The translations under genes and the position numbers were made by a program. The notes beneath the pieces were generated by a model. That model ran no database searches. It saw only the letters and a program-made list of their open reading frames with translations, and was not told the DNA's origin. This document shows, piece by piece, positions 24,137 to 33,375 of a stretch of 64,000 bases of DNA; position 1 is the stretch's first letter, and each line of letters begins with the position of its first letter. Source of the DNA: Micromonospora chokoriensis (lineage in GTDB: Bacteria > Actinomycetota > Actinomycetes > Mycobacteriales > Micromonosporaceae); the NCBI RefSeq assembly GCF_000718555.1, contig NZ_JOAN01000021.1, positions 47,135-111,134 on the forward strand. The letters are read 5' to 3'.

Positions 24137-26392
24137 GTGTCCCGACAGGACGGAAAGCAGGCTGCGGGGTCGCTCAACCCCGTTGGTGCCTTCCTCGCGG
24201 CTGCGGTCATCCTGCTGGAGGCGGGTTGGCTGGTCGCCGGCTTGCCCGGCGCCGCGCTGGTAAGTGATCTCGGCGCGATGCTTGTCGCCGGCTGGGCGAC
24301 GCTCGCGTGCATCGGGGCGGCCCGCCGGCATCCGGCGCCGCTGCGCCGGTTCTGGACGCTGCTCGCCGTCACCATGGCGCTCGCCGCGTTCGGTCGGTCG
24401 ATCTGGACGGTGCAGCGGCTCGTCGGCGGGGACCTGCCGCACACGCCGGTGGTCGGGGTGGTCTTCACCGCCGGCATCCTCACCGGCACTGCCGCGCTGC
24501 TCAGCTCGCCGTCCGCACCACGCAGCGCGGTCGGGCGGGCCCGTACGTTGCTGGACGGGGTGATCGTCGCCCTGGCCCTGGTGCCGATCGGTTGGGTGCT
24601 GGTCTTCCGTGGGGTCGCCGCCGCCGAGCTGGCCGACCCGGCGCGCACGTTGGGGCTGCTCTACCCGATGTTCGACCTGATGCAGCTCACCATCCTGGTC
24701 GCGGTGTCCGGCCCGGCCCGGCCGATGTGGCGGCCGATGAGCATCCTCGCGGCGAGCCTCACCCTGCGGGTCGTCGCCGACGTCGTCTACGTGTCGTTGG
24801 TGGCCCGCGCCGACTACACCGCCGGTCACCCGATCGACCTGTGTTGGCCGTTGAGCTACCTGTTGATCGGGCTGGCCACCCGGAACCCGCCGCCGTCGGC
24901 CTGCGACGGCACCGACGACATCGCCGAGTCGCCGTTGCCGCCCTGGTGGCGGGTGGCGCTGCCGTACCTGCCGGTGGGTGGGGCGATCATCGCGGTGGTG
25001 CTGGCCCGCCGGCCCACCGGGCAGACTCCGCACCTGGTGTTCGTGACCATGATGGCGTTGCTCGCGGCCCTCGCCGTGCGTCAGGGGTTGGCCGCCAACG
25101 AGAACCTCCGGTTGGTGGCCCGGCTGCGCCGGCTCGCGTACGGCGACCAGCTCACCGGGCTGCCCAACCGGCTGCTGTTCAACCGGCGGTTGCGGGTGGC
25201 CCTGCGCGACGGGCGACCGGTGGCGGTGCTGCTGCTCGACCTGGACGGGTTCAAGCAGGTCAACGACCGCTTCGGGCATGCCACCGGGGACGCCCTGCTG
25301 ACCGGGCTCGCGGCCCGGATGCGGGTTGCCGTGGACGGCGACGGCACCATCGCCCGGCTCGGCGGCGACGAGTTCGCGGTGCTTGTCGACGGTGAGCGGC
25401 CGGTGGCGCCCGAGCGGCTCGCCGAGCGGTTGCTGGACGCGTTGCGGCCCTCCGACGACGAGGAGGACGTGGGCGTGCACCCGTCGGCGAGCATCGGCAT
25501 CGCCGAGTTCGGCCCGCAGCACGCCACCCACTCCGATCTGCTGCGCGACGCCGACATCGCCATGTACGCGGCGAAGGCGGCCGGGAAGTCCGCGTACCGG
25601 ACGTGCACGCCGACGCTGCGCGAGTCGGCCGTCTCCCGCGCTGAGTTGATCGCCGATCTGCGTCGGGCGGTCGACGAGGACCAGCTGCGCCTGGAGTTCC
25701 AACCCATCGTCGACCTGGCCACCGGCGCGGTACGCAGCGCCGAGGCGTTGGTGCGCTGGCGGCACCCCCGGCTGGGGATGTTGCCGCCGGCGAAGTTCCT
25801 GCCGCTGGCCGAGGAGACCGGGCTGATCCTGCCGATCGACCGGTGGGTGATCCATGAGGCGTGCCGGGCGGCGGCGACCTGGCGGTGCCGGGTGCCGGAG
25901 GCGACCGTCGCGGTGAACATCGCCGCCGCGCACCTGCGTCGGCCGGACCTGATCGCCACGGTCACCGCGGCGACCAGCGCGGCCGGGCTGGCACCGCGAG
26001 CGTTGACCCTGGAGTTGACCGAGTCGGCGCTGATCGAGGGCACCGAGGCGGTGCTGGAGCGGCTGCACCAGCTCCGGGAGCTGGGCATCCGGATCGCCAT
26101 CGACGACTTCGGCACCGGCTACTCGTCGCTGAGCTACCTGCACCGCATCCCGGCCACCGAGCTGAAGATCGACAGGTCGTTCGTGTCCCGACTGGGCACC
26201 GACGACCGGGCGTACGCCACCGTGGAGATGGTCACCCGACTGGCCGGCGCGTTCGACCTGGCGGTGGTCGCCGAGGGCGTGGAGACCGAGCGCCAGCACC
26301 AGGCGGTCACTGCGATCGGCTGCCCACGCGGCCAGGGCTATCTGTACGGGCGGCCGGACGGCCCCGCCATGGTGGGCCAGAATCGGAGTTGA
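24137..26392 (+). CDS. Membrane GGDEF-EAL protein (cyclic-di-GMP turnover)
   Basis: A 751-residue bifunctional-type protein. GTG 24137 is chosen because GGAG (24128-24131) precedes it; an earlier GTG (24029) has no SD. About eight hydrophobic helices fill residues 15-320. A GGDEF domain follows (YGDQLTGLPNRLLFNRRL, then intact LGGDEFAVL), then an EAL domain with AEALVRW, VNIAAAHLRR, TESALIEG, IDDFGTGYSSL and KIDRSF, so both diguanylate cyclase and phosphodiesterase sites look intact. The inhibitory RxxD site before GGDEF appears to lack its Arg. Cyclic-di-GMP controls development in actinobacteria. A MerR-type regulator follows at 50 bases. Confidence 0.93.
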   Translation: MSRQDGKQAAGSLNPVGAFLAAAVILLEAGWLVAGLPGAALVSDLGAMLVAGWATLACIGAARRHPAPLRRFWTLLAVTMALAAFGRSIWTVQRLVGGDLPHTPVVGVVFTAGILTGTAALLSSPSAPRSAVGRARTLLDGVIVALALVPIGWVLVFRGVAAAELADPARTLGLLYPMFDLMQLTILVAVSGPARPMWRPMSILAASLTLRVVADVVYVSLVARADYTAGHPIDLCWPLSYLLIGLATRNPPPSACDGTDDIAESPLPPWWRVALPYLPVGGAIIAVVLARRPTGQTPHLVFVTMMALLAALAVRQGLAANENLRLVARLRRLAYGDQLTGLPNRLLFNRRLRVALRDGRPVAVLLLDLDGFKQVNDRFGHATGDALLTGLAARMRVAVDGDGTIARLGGDEFAVLVDGERPVAPERLAERLLDALRPSDDEEDVGVHPSASIGIAEFGPQHATHSDLLRDADIAMYAAKAAGKSAYRTCTPTLRESAVSRAELIADLRRAVDEDQLRLEFQPIVDLATGAVRSAEALVRWRHPRLGMLPPAKFLPLAEETGLILPIDRWVIHEACRAAATWRCRVPEATVAVNIAAAHLRRPDLIATVTAATSAAGLAPRALTLELTESALIEGTEAVLERLHQLRELGIRIAIDDFGTGYSSLSYLHRIPATELKIDRSFVSRLGTDDRAYATVEMVTRLAGAFDLAVVAEGVETERQHQAVTAIGCPRGQGYLYGRPDGPAMVGQNRS

Positions 26393-26442
26393 CTCTCACG
26401 TAGCGGCAGGCGGGAGCCTGGTTCCCGGAAGGGAGGGGAACC

Positions 26443-27201
26443 ATGGCGTACACGGTGGGTCAGGTGGCGAAGGTGGCCGGCGTGACGGTGCGGACGCTGC
26501 ACCACTACGACGAGATCGGGCTGCTCTCGCCCAGCGGGCGGACCTCGGCCGGTTACCGCCGCTACGACGACGCGGACCTGCAACGGCTGCAACTCGTCCT
26601 GTACTACCGGGAGCTGGGTTTCCCGCTTGAGGAGATCACCGCGATCATCGACGACCCGGCGGCCGATCCGGCCGCGCACCTGCGCCGCCAGCACGATCTG
26701 CTGACGGTACGGCTGAAGCGGTTGCAGGAGATGGTCACGGCGATCGAGTTCGCGATGGAGGCGAGCAAGATGAACATCCAACTCACGCCGGAGGAGCGGT
26801 TCGAGGTCTTCGGTGACTTCGACCCGGAGGAGCACCAGGCCGAGGCCGAGCAGCGGTGGGGCGACACCGACGCGTACCGGGAGTCGAACCGGCGGGTCGC
26901 CCGCTACAGCAAGGAAGACTGGCTGCGTAACAAGGCGGAGAACGAGGAGTGGGGTCGGCGGATGGTCGCCGTCATGGCCTCGGGGGCGTCGGCGGACAGC
27001 CCGGAGGCGATGGAGTTGGCCGAGGAGCACCGGCAGCTGATCAGCCGCTGGTTCTACGAGTGCTCGTACGAGATGCAGACCGGGTTGGCCGACATGTACC
27101 TGGCCGACGAGCGGTTCACCGCGTACTTCGAGAACATCGCCGAAGGGCTCGCCGCGTATCTACACGAGGCGATCCACGCCAACGCGATCAGCCGCGCGTG
27201 A
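26443..27201 (+). CDS. MerR-family regulator with TipAS-like drug-binding domain
   Basis: A 252-residue TipAL-like activator. The N-terminal MerR winged helix reads MAYTVGQVAKVAGVTVRTLHHYDEIGLL, followed by a dimerisation coiled coil (~75-110). Residues ~115-250 match the TipAS domain, which in Streptomyces traps thiopeptides and other cyclic peptides (EERFEVFGDF, ESNRRVARYSKEDW, SRWFYECSYEMQTGLADMYLADERF). TipAL has a Cys that bonds thiostrepton; a Cys is present in FYECSY. GGAAGGGAGGGG precedes ATG 26443. The target is probably its own promoter and unlinked resistance genes. Confidence 0.92.
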   Translation: MAYTVGQVAKVAGVTVRTLHHYDEIGLLSPSGRTSAGYRRYDDADLQRLQLVLYYRELGFPLEEITAIIDDPAADPAAHLRRQHDLLTVRLKRLQEMVTAIEFAMEASKMNIQLTPEERFEVFGDFDPEEHQAEAEQRWGDTDAYRESNRRVARYSKEDWLRNKAENEEWGRRMVAVMASGASADSPEAMELAEEHRQLISRWFYECSYEMQTGLADMYLADERFTAYFENIAEGLAAYLHEAIHANAISRA

Positions 27202-27249
27202 GTCGGTGCGGTCCGGCTACTCTGGCCGGACCGCACCGCCCCCGGGGAG

Positions 27250-28029
27250 ATGACCGTGCAGAAACCGAAGCTGATCGTCACTGGTGCCGTCCTCGCCGTG
27301 GCGGTCGCCGCCGGGGTGTGGGCGTTCGTGGCCTTCGGGGACGAGCCCGAGCCGGGTCGTCCGGCGGCGTCGGCGGGCCCGACCGACCCGGTCGGTGTGC
27401 TGAAGGCCGCCGCCGGGAAGGTCGACCAGCAGACCTACAAGCTGACGTTGAGCAGCGGCGGGACGACGGGCGGGGACGGCACTGTGGTGCTCTGGGACCC
27501 GAGGGCGAAGCGTGGTGTGGAGACCACCTCCCTGAAGGTCCCGAGCGGCGAGGTGAAGATCGAACGGCTCACCACCGGGCCGGACGTCTACGTGCGGATC
27601 AGCGCACCGGACCGGCGCGTCCCGGTCTGGGACGGCAAGACCTGGTGGCATGTCGGCGCTCCGGGTGCACCGCCGGCCAAGCAGGGCCTGGACAACACCA
27701 AGCTGGCCGGCACGCTCAGCACGGCGACCGCCGTCCGGCAGACCGCCACCCGGGAGTACGCGGGCACGCTGGACCTGCGCCAGAGCAGCGCGGTGTTGGG
27801 CAGCGGGGTCGGCAATGTGCTCGGTGACCGGGCCGGCGCGGTGCCGTTCACCGCTGCCGTCGACGAGCAGGGTCGGCTGGTCCGCTACCGCATCGAGTTG
27901 GCCAGCGAGCAGTCGCAGACCGCACAGCTCGACCTGACGTACTCGGATTTCGGGCTGTCGGTGTCGGCGGACCCGCCGGCGGCCGACCTGGTCGGCGAGG
28001 ACCCGCCGGCGAACATCCCGGGCGCCTGA
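27250..28029 (+). CDS. LppX/LprG-like exported protein, membrane-anchored
   Basis: A 259-residue protein with an N-terminal hydrophobic segment (LIVTGAVLAVAVAAGVWAFVAF) but no lipobox Cys, so it is anchored by an uncleaved helix or released by signal peptidase I. The remainder, with repeated beta-strands such as YKLTLSSGGTTGGDGTVVLW and GPDVYVRISAPD..PVWDGKTWW, resembles the LppX/LprAFG family that carries lipids across the actinobacterial envelope; similarity is from pattern only. GGGGAGATG gives the start. It converges on the beta-lactamase-like gene, 7 bases apart. Confidence 0.65.
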   Translation: MTVQKPKLIVTGAVLAVAVAAGVWAFVAFGDEPEPGRPAASAGPTDPVGVLKAAAGKVDQQTYKLTLSSGGTTGGDGTVVLWDPRAKRGVETTSLKVPSGEVKIERLTTGPDVYVRISAPDRRVPVWDGKTWWHVGAPGAPPAKQGLDNTKLAGTLSTATAVRQTATREYAGTLDLRQSSAVLGSGVGNVLGDRAGAVPFTAAVDEQGRLVRYRIELASEQSQTAQLDLTYSDFGLSVSADPPAADLVGEDPPANIPGA

Positions 28030-28036
28030 CGTCGGC

Positions 28037-29407
28037 TCACTCCTCGACCGCCCCGTCGACGGGGGTGACCAGGAAGTCGTAGACCGTACGGGCCATCCGT
28101 CGGACCGTCTCGTCGCCGGTGGCCATCGGCCCGGCGGTGAGGAACGCGACGGCGGTCTCGGTGCCGGGGATCAGGTAGTAGCCGACGTCGTGGGAGGCGT
28201 CCGGCAGGTCGCCGGTCTTGTGGGCCACCGGCACCCCGGGGGGCAACGCCGCCGGGATCTTCGTGTTCAGGGTCTGCTCCCGCATGAACCCGATCATCAG
28301 GTCGCGGGAGGCGGGGGTGAGGATCTCGCCGTCCCAGACCGCGCCGAGCAGGGACACCACGTCGTCCGGGCTGGTGTAGTTCTCCTCGCCGCGTTGCGCC
28401 GCCGCGCTGTCGAGCATCCGGCGGGCCAGGATGGTGGAGCGCTGGTTCATCGAGTCGATCAGCGCGTTGACCGGGGCGAACCCACCCAGGTAGGTGATCA
28501 GCACGTTCGCGGCCACGTTGTCGCTGTACTTGATCAGGTACTGGGCGAGCCGGTGCAGGGTGACCACCTGCGGGAACGTCTCGAACTGCAGTTGACCGGT
28601 GCCGCCGACCACGTCCTGGGGCGTGACCAGCACCCCGTCGTCGAGGGCGACCTGTCCACAGTCGACCCGGCGCAGCAGCTCGACCAGGATCCATAGTTTG
28701 ATCACGCTGGCCGCCTTGGGACGCAGCGAGCCGTTGACGGCGATCTGCTGGTCGCCGTAGCGGCCGGACAGGTCGCGGACGGTGACACCGGCCGGGTTGA
28801 GGCTCGCGTCGGCGACCACCCGGGCGAGCTGCCCGCTGAGTGGGAAGAGCCGGGCCCCGGCGACCGGGTCGGTGGGCGGCTGCGGGCTGGTGACCACCAC
28901 ACCGGTAAGGGTCGTCGGCGGGCGGTGCCGTTGGATCACCTCAAGCGTGCCCTCGCTGCGCCCGACCAGCGGCACCCGGTAGCGGTAGGCCGTGCCTCCG
29001 ACGACGACAGCACCGCTGGCCACCCCGGCGGCTACCTGCATGTTCGGGTCGGCGACCCGACCGGTGTCGCCGTCGCAGGCGCGGTAGCGCACGGTGTGCC
29101 CGAGCGAGTCCACCGCGAACGCCCCACCGGGGAACGACAGCCAGGAGACCTCGCTCGTCGGCGGGCGCTCCGGCGTCGGTTCCACCCCGGGCTCGTGGCT
29201 CTCCGCGGCGGGCTCGCGGCCCGGGCCGTCCGCGGTGGCCGGCCCGGTCGTCGCGACCACCGCGAGCGCGACCGCCGCCGACAGCCACTTCAGGGGTACG
29301 CGGGCAGAGTTCCCCAGCAGGGAAGATGAGCGCCTCTTGTCGCTTTTTCTCACGTTTGCACGATATGAAGCGCTGGTGGCGGGTGAGGCCGGCGGGAACC
29401 GTGTCAC
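28037..29407 (-). CDS. Class A beta-lactamase-fold serine hydrolase, exported
   Basis: Up to 456 residues. A signal-anchor (LKWLSAAVALAVVATTG) leads to a spacer domain of ~120 residues, then a penicillin-recognising domain with all three catalytic motifs: SVIK (SxxK), YSDN (SDN) and HKTG (KTG). The omega-loop segment reads GEENYTSPDD, not the ExxLN of true class A beta-lactamases, so hydrolysis of beta-lactams is doubtful and a peptidoglycan-related or unknown role is possible. Both candidate starts are GTG (29407 or 29353) without clear SD; the shorter one begins VRKSDKRRSSS, directly before the signal. Confidence 0.85.
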   Translation of the reverse strand: MTRFPPASPATSASYRANVRKSDKRRSSSLLGNSARVPLKWLSAAVALAVVATTGPATADGPGREPAAESHEPGVEPTPERPPTSEVSWLSFPGGAFAVDSLGHTVRYRACDGDTGRVADPNMQVAAGVASGAVVVGGTAYRYRVPLVGRSEGTLEVIQRHRPPTTLTGVVVTSPQPPTDPVAGARLFPLSGQLARVVADASLNPAGVTVRDLSGRYGDQQIAVNGSLRPKAASVIKLWILVELLRRVDCGQVALDDGVLVTPQDVVGGTGQLQFETFPQVVTLHRLAQYLIKYSDNVAANVLITYLGGFAPVNALIDSMNQRSTILARRMLDSAAAQRGEENYTSPDDVVSLLGAVWDGEILTPASRDLMIGFMREQTLNTKIPAALPPGVPVAHKTGDLPDASHDVGYYLIPGTETAVAFLTAGPMATGDETVRRMARTVYDFLVTPVDGAVEE

Positions 29408-29431
29408 CCGTCTGGGCGGGGATGTCCTGAC

Positions 29432-29484
29432 GAGCGTGATGACACACAGGCATCACGATGACTCACAGACATCATGCTCATCAG
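29432..29484. repeat. Hairpin repeat, copy 2 (degenerate)
   Basis: The ends GAGCGTGATG (29432-) and GATGACTCACAGACATCATGCTC (to 29484) belong to the same family as the 15.7-kb and 50.3-kb hairpins, but the left-arm centre (ACACACAGG) no longer pairs fully. It lies between divergent genes, upstream of a start codon, so it is not a terminator here. Confidence 0.75.
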
Positions 29485-29509
29485 CAACCTCGACGCTAGG
29501 AGGTCCACC

Positions 29510-29794
29510 ATGTTGATCATCGCAGGCAGCTTGCGTGTCGAACCGGCCACCCGCGACGCCTACCTGTCCGACTGCGGCCCGGTCATCGCGCGGGCCCGCG
29601 CCACCGCCGGCTGCCTCGACTTCCTGCTGGCGGCGGACCCGTTGGAGCCCGACCGGATCCACGTCTACGAACGCTGGGAGTCCGCCGAGCAGTTGGCCGC
29701 GTTCCGTGGCTCCGGGCCGGACGACGTGCAGGAAGCGGCCATCCTCGACGCCGACGTGCAGCGCTACCTGATCGCCAGCGTCGAGGCGCCCTGA
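29510..29794 (+). CDS. Antibiotic biosynthesis monooxygenase (ABM) domain protein
   Basis: A 94-residue dimeric alpha/beta ferredoxin-like protein. MLIIAGSLRVEPATRDAYLSDC, ARATAGCLDFLLAADPLEPDRIHVYERWESAEQLAAF and the C-terminal DVQRYLIASVEAP match the ABM family, which ranges from cofactor-free monooxygenases (quinone-forming) to haem-degrading and stress proteins. AGGAGGT sits 5 bases before ATG 29510, an unusually strong ribosome site. It is a single gene, downstream of a degenerate hairpin repeat. Confidence 0.9.
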   Translation: MLIIAGSLRVEPATRDAYLSDCGPVIARARATAGCLDFLLAADPLEPDRIHVYERWESAEQLAAFRGSGPDDVQEAAILDADVQRYLIASVEAP

Positions 29795-29843
29795 CCCGGC
29801 ACGATCCGGCAGCGGTCACTGACCCGGCGCGAGCCGGCAGCGG

Positions 29844-31409
29844 TCACGCCGGTGGTTCCGGGCCGGTGGGCAGGCCGGGCGCCATCCGGCGGATCGAGGC
29901 GAAGGTGGGTGTCAGGGCGTCGTACAGCTCGGCGAAGAGCGGCAGCAGCGCCGCGTAGGTGGCGGCGGCGGCCGGGTCCGGGCGGACCGTCTCCTCGATC
30001 CGCACCAGGTCGGCGGCGACGTCGATGCTGGGGATCAGCCCGAGCGCCTGCATGCCGAGCAGCGCCGCGCCGAAGCTCGACCCCTCGTGCGCGGCCGGGA
30101 AGCTGACCGGCAGGCCGAGGGCGTCGGCGAGCATCTGCCGCCACAGGCCGCTGCGGGCGAAGCCGCCACCGGCGCGGACCTCGCGGACCTCGTTGCCGGC
30201 GGCGCGCACCGAGCTGAGCACCAGCGCGAGCTGCTGGCAGACGCCCTCCAGCGCGGCCCGCACCAGATGCTCGCGGCGGTGCCCGTGGGTCAACCCCACG
30301 TACGCGCCGCGCGGCAGGGCGCTCCAGTGCGGTGCCCGTTCACTGTGCAGGTACGGCAGCATGATGAGCCCGCCCGAGCCGACCGGCGCGCGGGCCGCCA
30401 GGGCGACCAGGTCCTCCTCGGCGTGCTCGCCCAGATCCGGGGCGAGCGCCGCGCCGGCCCACTTGAGGACGATCCCGCCGTTGTTGATCGCGCCACCGAC
30501 CGCCCAGCGCTGCTCGGTCAGCGCGTAGCAGAACACCCCTCCGAGCGGGTCCACGCCGGGCCGCTCGACCATCACCCGCATCGCGCCGCTGGTGCCGATC
30601 GAGCAGGCCACCATGCCGGGGTGCACCGCGCCGAGGCCGAGGTTCGCCAGCGGCCCGTCGCCCGCGCCGACCACCACCGGGGTGCGCTCCGGCAGGCCGG
30701 TCTCGGCAGCGACCTGCGGGGTGAGGCCGGGCAGCACGGCGGTGGTGGCGACCAGTTGTGGAAGCTGCTCCTCGGTGATGCCGGCGATGGTCAGCGCCTC
30801 GTGGTCCCACTCCAGCTTGTGGATGTCGAGCAGGCCGGTGGCCGAGGCGATCGAGTGGTCGACGACAAGCGCGTCGCAGAGCCGCAGCAGCACCCAGTCC
30901 TTGATGCCCACCCAGTGCGCCACCCGCTCGAAGAGCATCGGCTCCTGCTCGGCGAACCAGAGCAGCTTGGGCAGCGGCGACATCGGGTGCATCGGCGTGC
31001 CGGTACGCCGGTGCAGGGCCAGCCCCGACGGCACCGCCCGCAACCGCTCGGCCTGTCGGGTCGACCGCGAGTCGGCCCAGGTCACCGAGGGGGTGAGCGG
31101 ATTACCGTCCCGATCCAGCCCGATCAGGCTGTGCATGGCGGAGCTGAACGACAGCCCGGCCACCGGCTGCACCAGCTCGGCCACGACCACGCTGATCGTC
31201 TTGAGCACCGCCTGGAGGATGAGGTGCGGGTCCTGCTCGGCGTAGCCGGGTTGCGGGTTGTCCAGCGGGTAGCCGACCGCGTGGCTGCCGAGCTGCCGCC
31301 CCTCGGTGTCGTACGCGATGGCTTTGGTGCTTGTGGTGCCGATGTCGACCCCGATCACGACCCCATGCAGGGTGACTGCCGGCACGACCGCCACCCCCTC
31401 GGAGAACAT
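29844..31409 (-). CDS. Gluconokinase-like FGGY-family carbohydrate kinase
   Basis: A kinase of 521 residues. The N-terminal ATPase fold begins VVIGVDIGTTSTKAIAYD; VTWADSRSTRQAE, GIKDWVLLRLC, DHSIASATGLLDI and VVVGAGDGPLANLG are FGGY landmarks typical of gluconate/xylulose kinases of the GntK type. The C-terminal domain has VRAGGGFARSGLWRQMLADAL, the second FGGY signature. It would phosphorylate gluconate to 6-phosphogluconate. No transporter or dehydrogenase is adjacent. ATG 31409 is used; GTG 31385 (VPAVTLHGVV) has GAGGGG upstream and may be the true start. Confidence 0.88.
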   Translation of the reverse strand: MFSEGVAVVPAVTLHGVVIGVDIGTTSTKAIAYDTEGRQLGSHAVGYPLDNPQPGYAEQDPHLILQAVLKTISVVVAELVQPVAGLSFSSAMHSLIGLDRDGNPLTPSVTWADSRSTRQAERLRAVPSGLALHRRTGTPMHPMSPLPKLLWFAEQEPMLFERVAHWVGIKDWVLLRLCDALVVDHSIASATGLLDIHKLEWDHEALTIAGITEEQLPQLVATTAVLPGLTPQVAAETGLPERTPVVVGAGDGPLANLGLGAVHPGMVACSIGTSGAMRVMVERPGVDPLGGVFCYALTEQRWAVGGAINNGGIVLKWAGAALAPDLGEHAEEDLVALAARAPVGSGGLIMLPYLHSERAPHWSALPRGAYVGLTHGHRREHLVRAALEGVCQQLALVLSSVRAAGNEVREVRAGGGFARSGLWRQMLADALGLPVSFPAAHEGSSFGAALLGMQALGLIPSIDVAADLVRIEETVRPDPAAAATYAALLPLFAELYDALTPTFASIRRMAPGLPTGPEPPA

Positions 31410-31556
31410 GAACCGCCGCGATCAGTATCCCCCTATCGTGCTGGTTGCTCCACCGATCGGACAGTTCGCCCGATTCGGCGTGTCCGGCCGCCGCGCCGCG
31501 ACTGTTAAACCGTGTGACACCCCCAGATTGGTGGCCTGCGCGGCGAAGGAGTCGGC

Positions 31557-32708
31557 GTGGCAAAGACTGAATCGACGGGTTCCACTTGGCGGTACCGGTG
31601 GGCGCACCGGCAGAACGTGCGGCGGGTCAGCACCTACCGCGGCGCTGAGGCGGCGTGGCAGCGACGCGACGACGAGTTACGGCGGCTACGTGCCCTGGCC
31701 GCCGACTTCCAGGGCTCGGCGGCGGCCGGTGCCGGCCTGCCGTTGGAGTTGGCCGCCGACGAGGTGGTGCTCTGGGCGCTGCCCGCCGCGCAGTTGGTCG
31801 AGGTACGGCACACCACTGTGCTGCCCGCACCGGACCTCACGGTCGCCCCGCGCACTGGTCCGCTGCGCCCGCGCCGCCCGGACGGCGTACGCGTCACCGA
31901 CGCCGGCATGGCCCTGATCACCAGCCGTCGGCTCGTGCTGCTCGGCGGGCGGGGCCGGCGCGACTGGGCGTACGGCCGAATGACCGGCCTGGCCCACGAC
32001 CCGGCGGCGCCGGTCACCCTGATCCAGGTGCTGGACCGGCGGCGTACCTCCGGGTTGTTGCTGCCCACCGACGCCGCGCCGGATTTCCGGTTCAAGCTGA
32101 CGCTGGCCTTCGCCGACGCGATCGAGCAGCGCGCCGCGGTCCTCGCCCAGCTCGACGAGCTGATCGCCGAGCACGCCCAGCTCAAGCCGTTCCGGCCGGC
32201 CGCAGCCACCCCCGGGCAGGCCCGGCTGTCGTCGTTCGTGCCCGGTGGCCGGCGGACCATCGCGGTAGCGGCGGCCATCGCGCTGCTGGTGCCGGCGGCG
32301 CTTATCGAGTCGAACCCGTCCGACCCGACGGGCGGCGCGGAGGTCGCCGCCGCCGCCACCCCGGCACCCACCGCCAGCGTGGCGCCCGCGCTGATCCGCC
32401 CGGCCGGCCCACCGCTCGGGCCGAAGACCTCGCCGTCGAAACCGGCGAAGTCACCACGGCCGTCGCCCAGCACGACCCAGGGCCCGCGCTGCGGGGCGCC
32501 GGAGAACCCGCTGGGGTACGACTTCTGTGGCGGTACGCGGATCCGCAAGCCGGCTGCCGAGGTGTGCGACTGGTTCGACTGCGTACCGCAGTTCTGGGCG
32601 GGTCGCGGTTACCTCGTGCAGTGCCGCGACGGGTCGATAAGCCTGGCCGGCGGCCGGTCCGACGCGTGCGTCGAACACGAGGGCGTGCGGCGGACCGTCA
32701 CGAAGTGA
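31557..32708 (+). CDS. Membrane protein with Pro/Ser-rich tail and Cys-rich end (paralogue A)
   Basis: A 383-residue protein of unknown function. Residues 1-215 are soluble and mainly beta/helical, with YRGAEAAWQRRDDELRRLRALA and MALITSRRLVLLGGRGRRDWAYGRM. A single helix (TIAVAAAIALLVPAALI) follows, then a Pro/Ser/Thr linker and a ~65-residue extracytoplasmic domain with six Cys. The soluble part is clearly paralogous to the protein at 33376 (same order AAWQRR, ELVL/DDDELVF, MAVVTSRRVAFGG..EWRYADL), two genes downstream. GTG 31557 has GAAGGAG upstream. The first part looks like a PH-like scaffold; no enzyme motif is visible. Confidence 0.75.
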   Translation: MAKTESTGSTWRYRWAHRQNVRRVSTYRGAEAAWQRRDDELRRLRALAADFQGSAAAGAGLPLELAADEVVLWALPAAQLVEVRHTTVLPAPDLTVAPRTGPLRPRRPDGVRVTDAGMALITSRRLVLLGGRGRRDWAYGRMTGLAHDPAAPVTLIQVLDRRRTSGLLLPTDAAPDFRFKLTLAFADAIEQRAAVLAQLDELIAEHAQLKPFRPAAATPGQARLSSFVPGGRRTIAVAAAIALLVPAALIESNPSDPTGGAEVAAAATPAPTASVAPALIRPAGPPLGPKTSPSKPAKSPRPSPSTTQGPRCGAPENPLGYDFCGGTRIRKPAAEVCDWFDCVPQFWAGRGYLVQCRDGSISLAGGRSDACVEHEGVRRTVTK

Positions 32709-32753
32709 CCGATTCGGGGGCTAAAGTCCGCTTTGATCGGCCAGAATGATCGA

Positions 32754-33287
32754 GTGGAGATCCGGTCTGACGATGGCGCTCGGGTGCGGATACGCCCCGT
32801 CGGCTACCAGCCCGGCATCGACCCGCCCGACGACCCCGACGGCGTGGTGCCCGGCTGGCACGACTGGCTGCTCATCGAGGTGGACGCCCGCACCGCCGAC
32901 GGTCAGACCTGGTCGCACCATTACCCGAGCCTGATGGTGGAGGAGGCCCGCGCGCTCGGCGGCTGGCTGCACGGGCAGGCCAACGCCGCCCTCGGGCTGA
33001 GCGCGCCGCCGGCCATGGTCCGGTTCACCGAACCCAACCTGGCCCTGCGCAGCCGGGTGCTGCGCCGCCGCCGGCTGGAGCTGATCGTGGAGTTCTCCGC
33101 CGAGTCGCTGCCACCGTGGATGCGCCGCCCGTCCAGCGCGATCTACCCGCTCATCCTCACCGTCTCGGCGGACGCCCTGGCCACCGCCGCCGAACACTGG
33201 GCCGAGCACTGCGAGGCGTACCCACCGCGTACCCAATCGCGGTTTCCGGTCCGGGATCCGATGACGGACCGCCGCCGGGCCGGCTGA
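32754..33287 (+). CDS. WapI-like hypothetical protein
   Basis: A 177-residue soluble protein with no recognised catalytic motif. VEIRSDDGARVRIRPVGYQPG at the start and LMVEEARALGGWLHGQANAALG in the middle resemble a small actinobacterial family related to the WapI immunity proteins, suggested by pattern only. GTG 32754 is used; TTG 32733 adds seven residues. It lies between two paralogous membrane-protein genes on the same strand, so it may share their transcript. Confidence 0.6.
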   Translation: MEIRSDDGARVRIRPVGYQPGIDPPDDPDGVVPGWHDWLLIEVDARTADGQTWSHHYPSLMVEEARALGGWLHGQANAALGLSAPPAMVRFTEPNLALRSRVLRRRRLELIVEFSAESLPPWMRRPSSAIYPLILTVSADALATAAEHWAEHCEAYPPRTQSRFPVRDPMTDRRRAG

Positions 33288-33375
33288 CCATCTGCAACTC
33301 TCTCCTTCCGGGCACAACGGGACACATCGATCGCGGTCGCGTTGCCTGTCACGTACGTGAGCGGTTGTACCGCGT

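Noticed and set aside
23468..26299. 943-codon open frame on the minus strand
   Set aside because: Antisense of the well-supported GGDEF-EAL gene; repetitive Arg/Gln/His/Gly composition typical of a high-G+C shadow.
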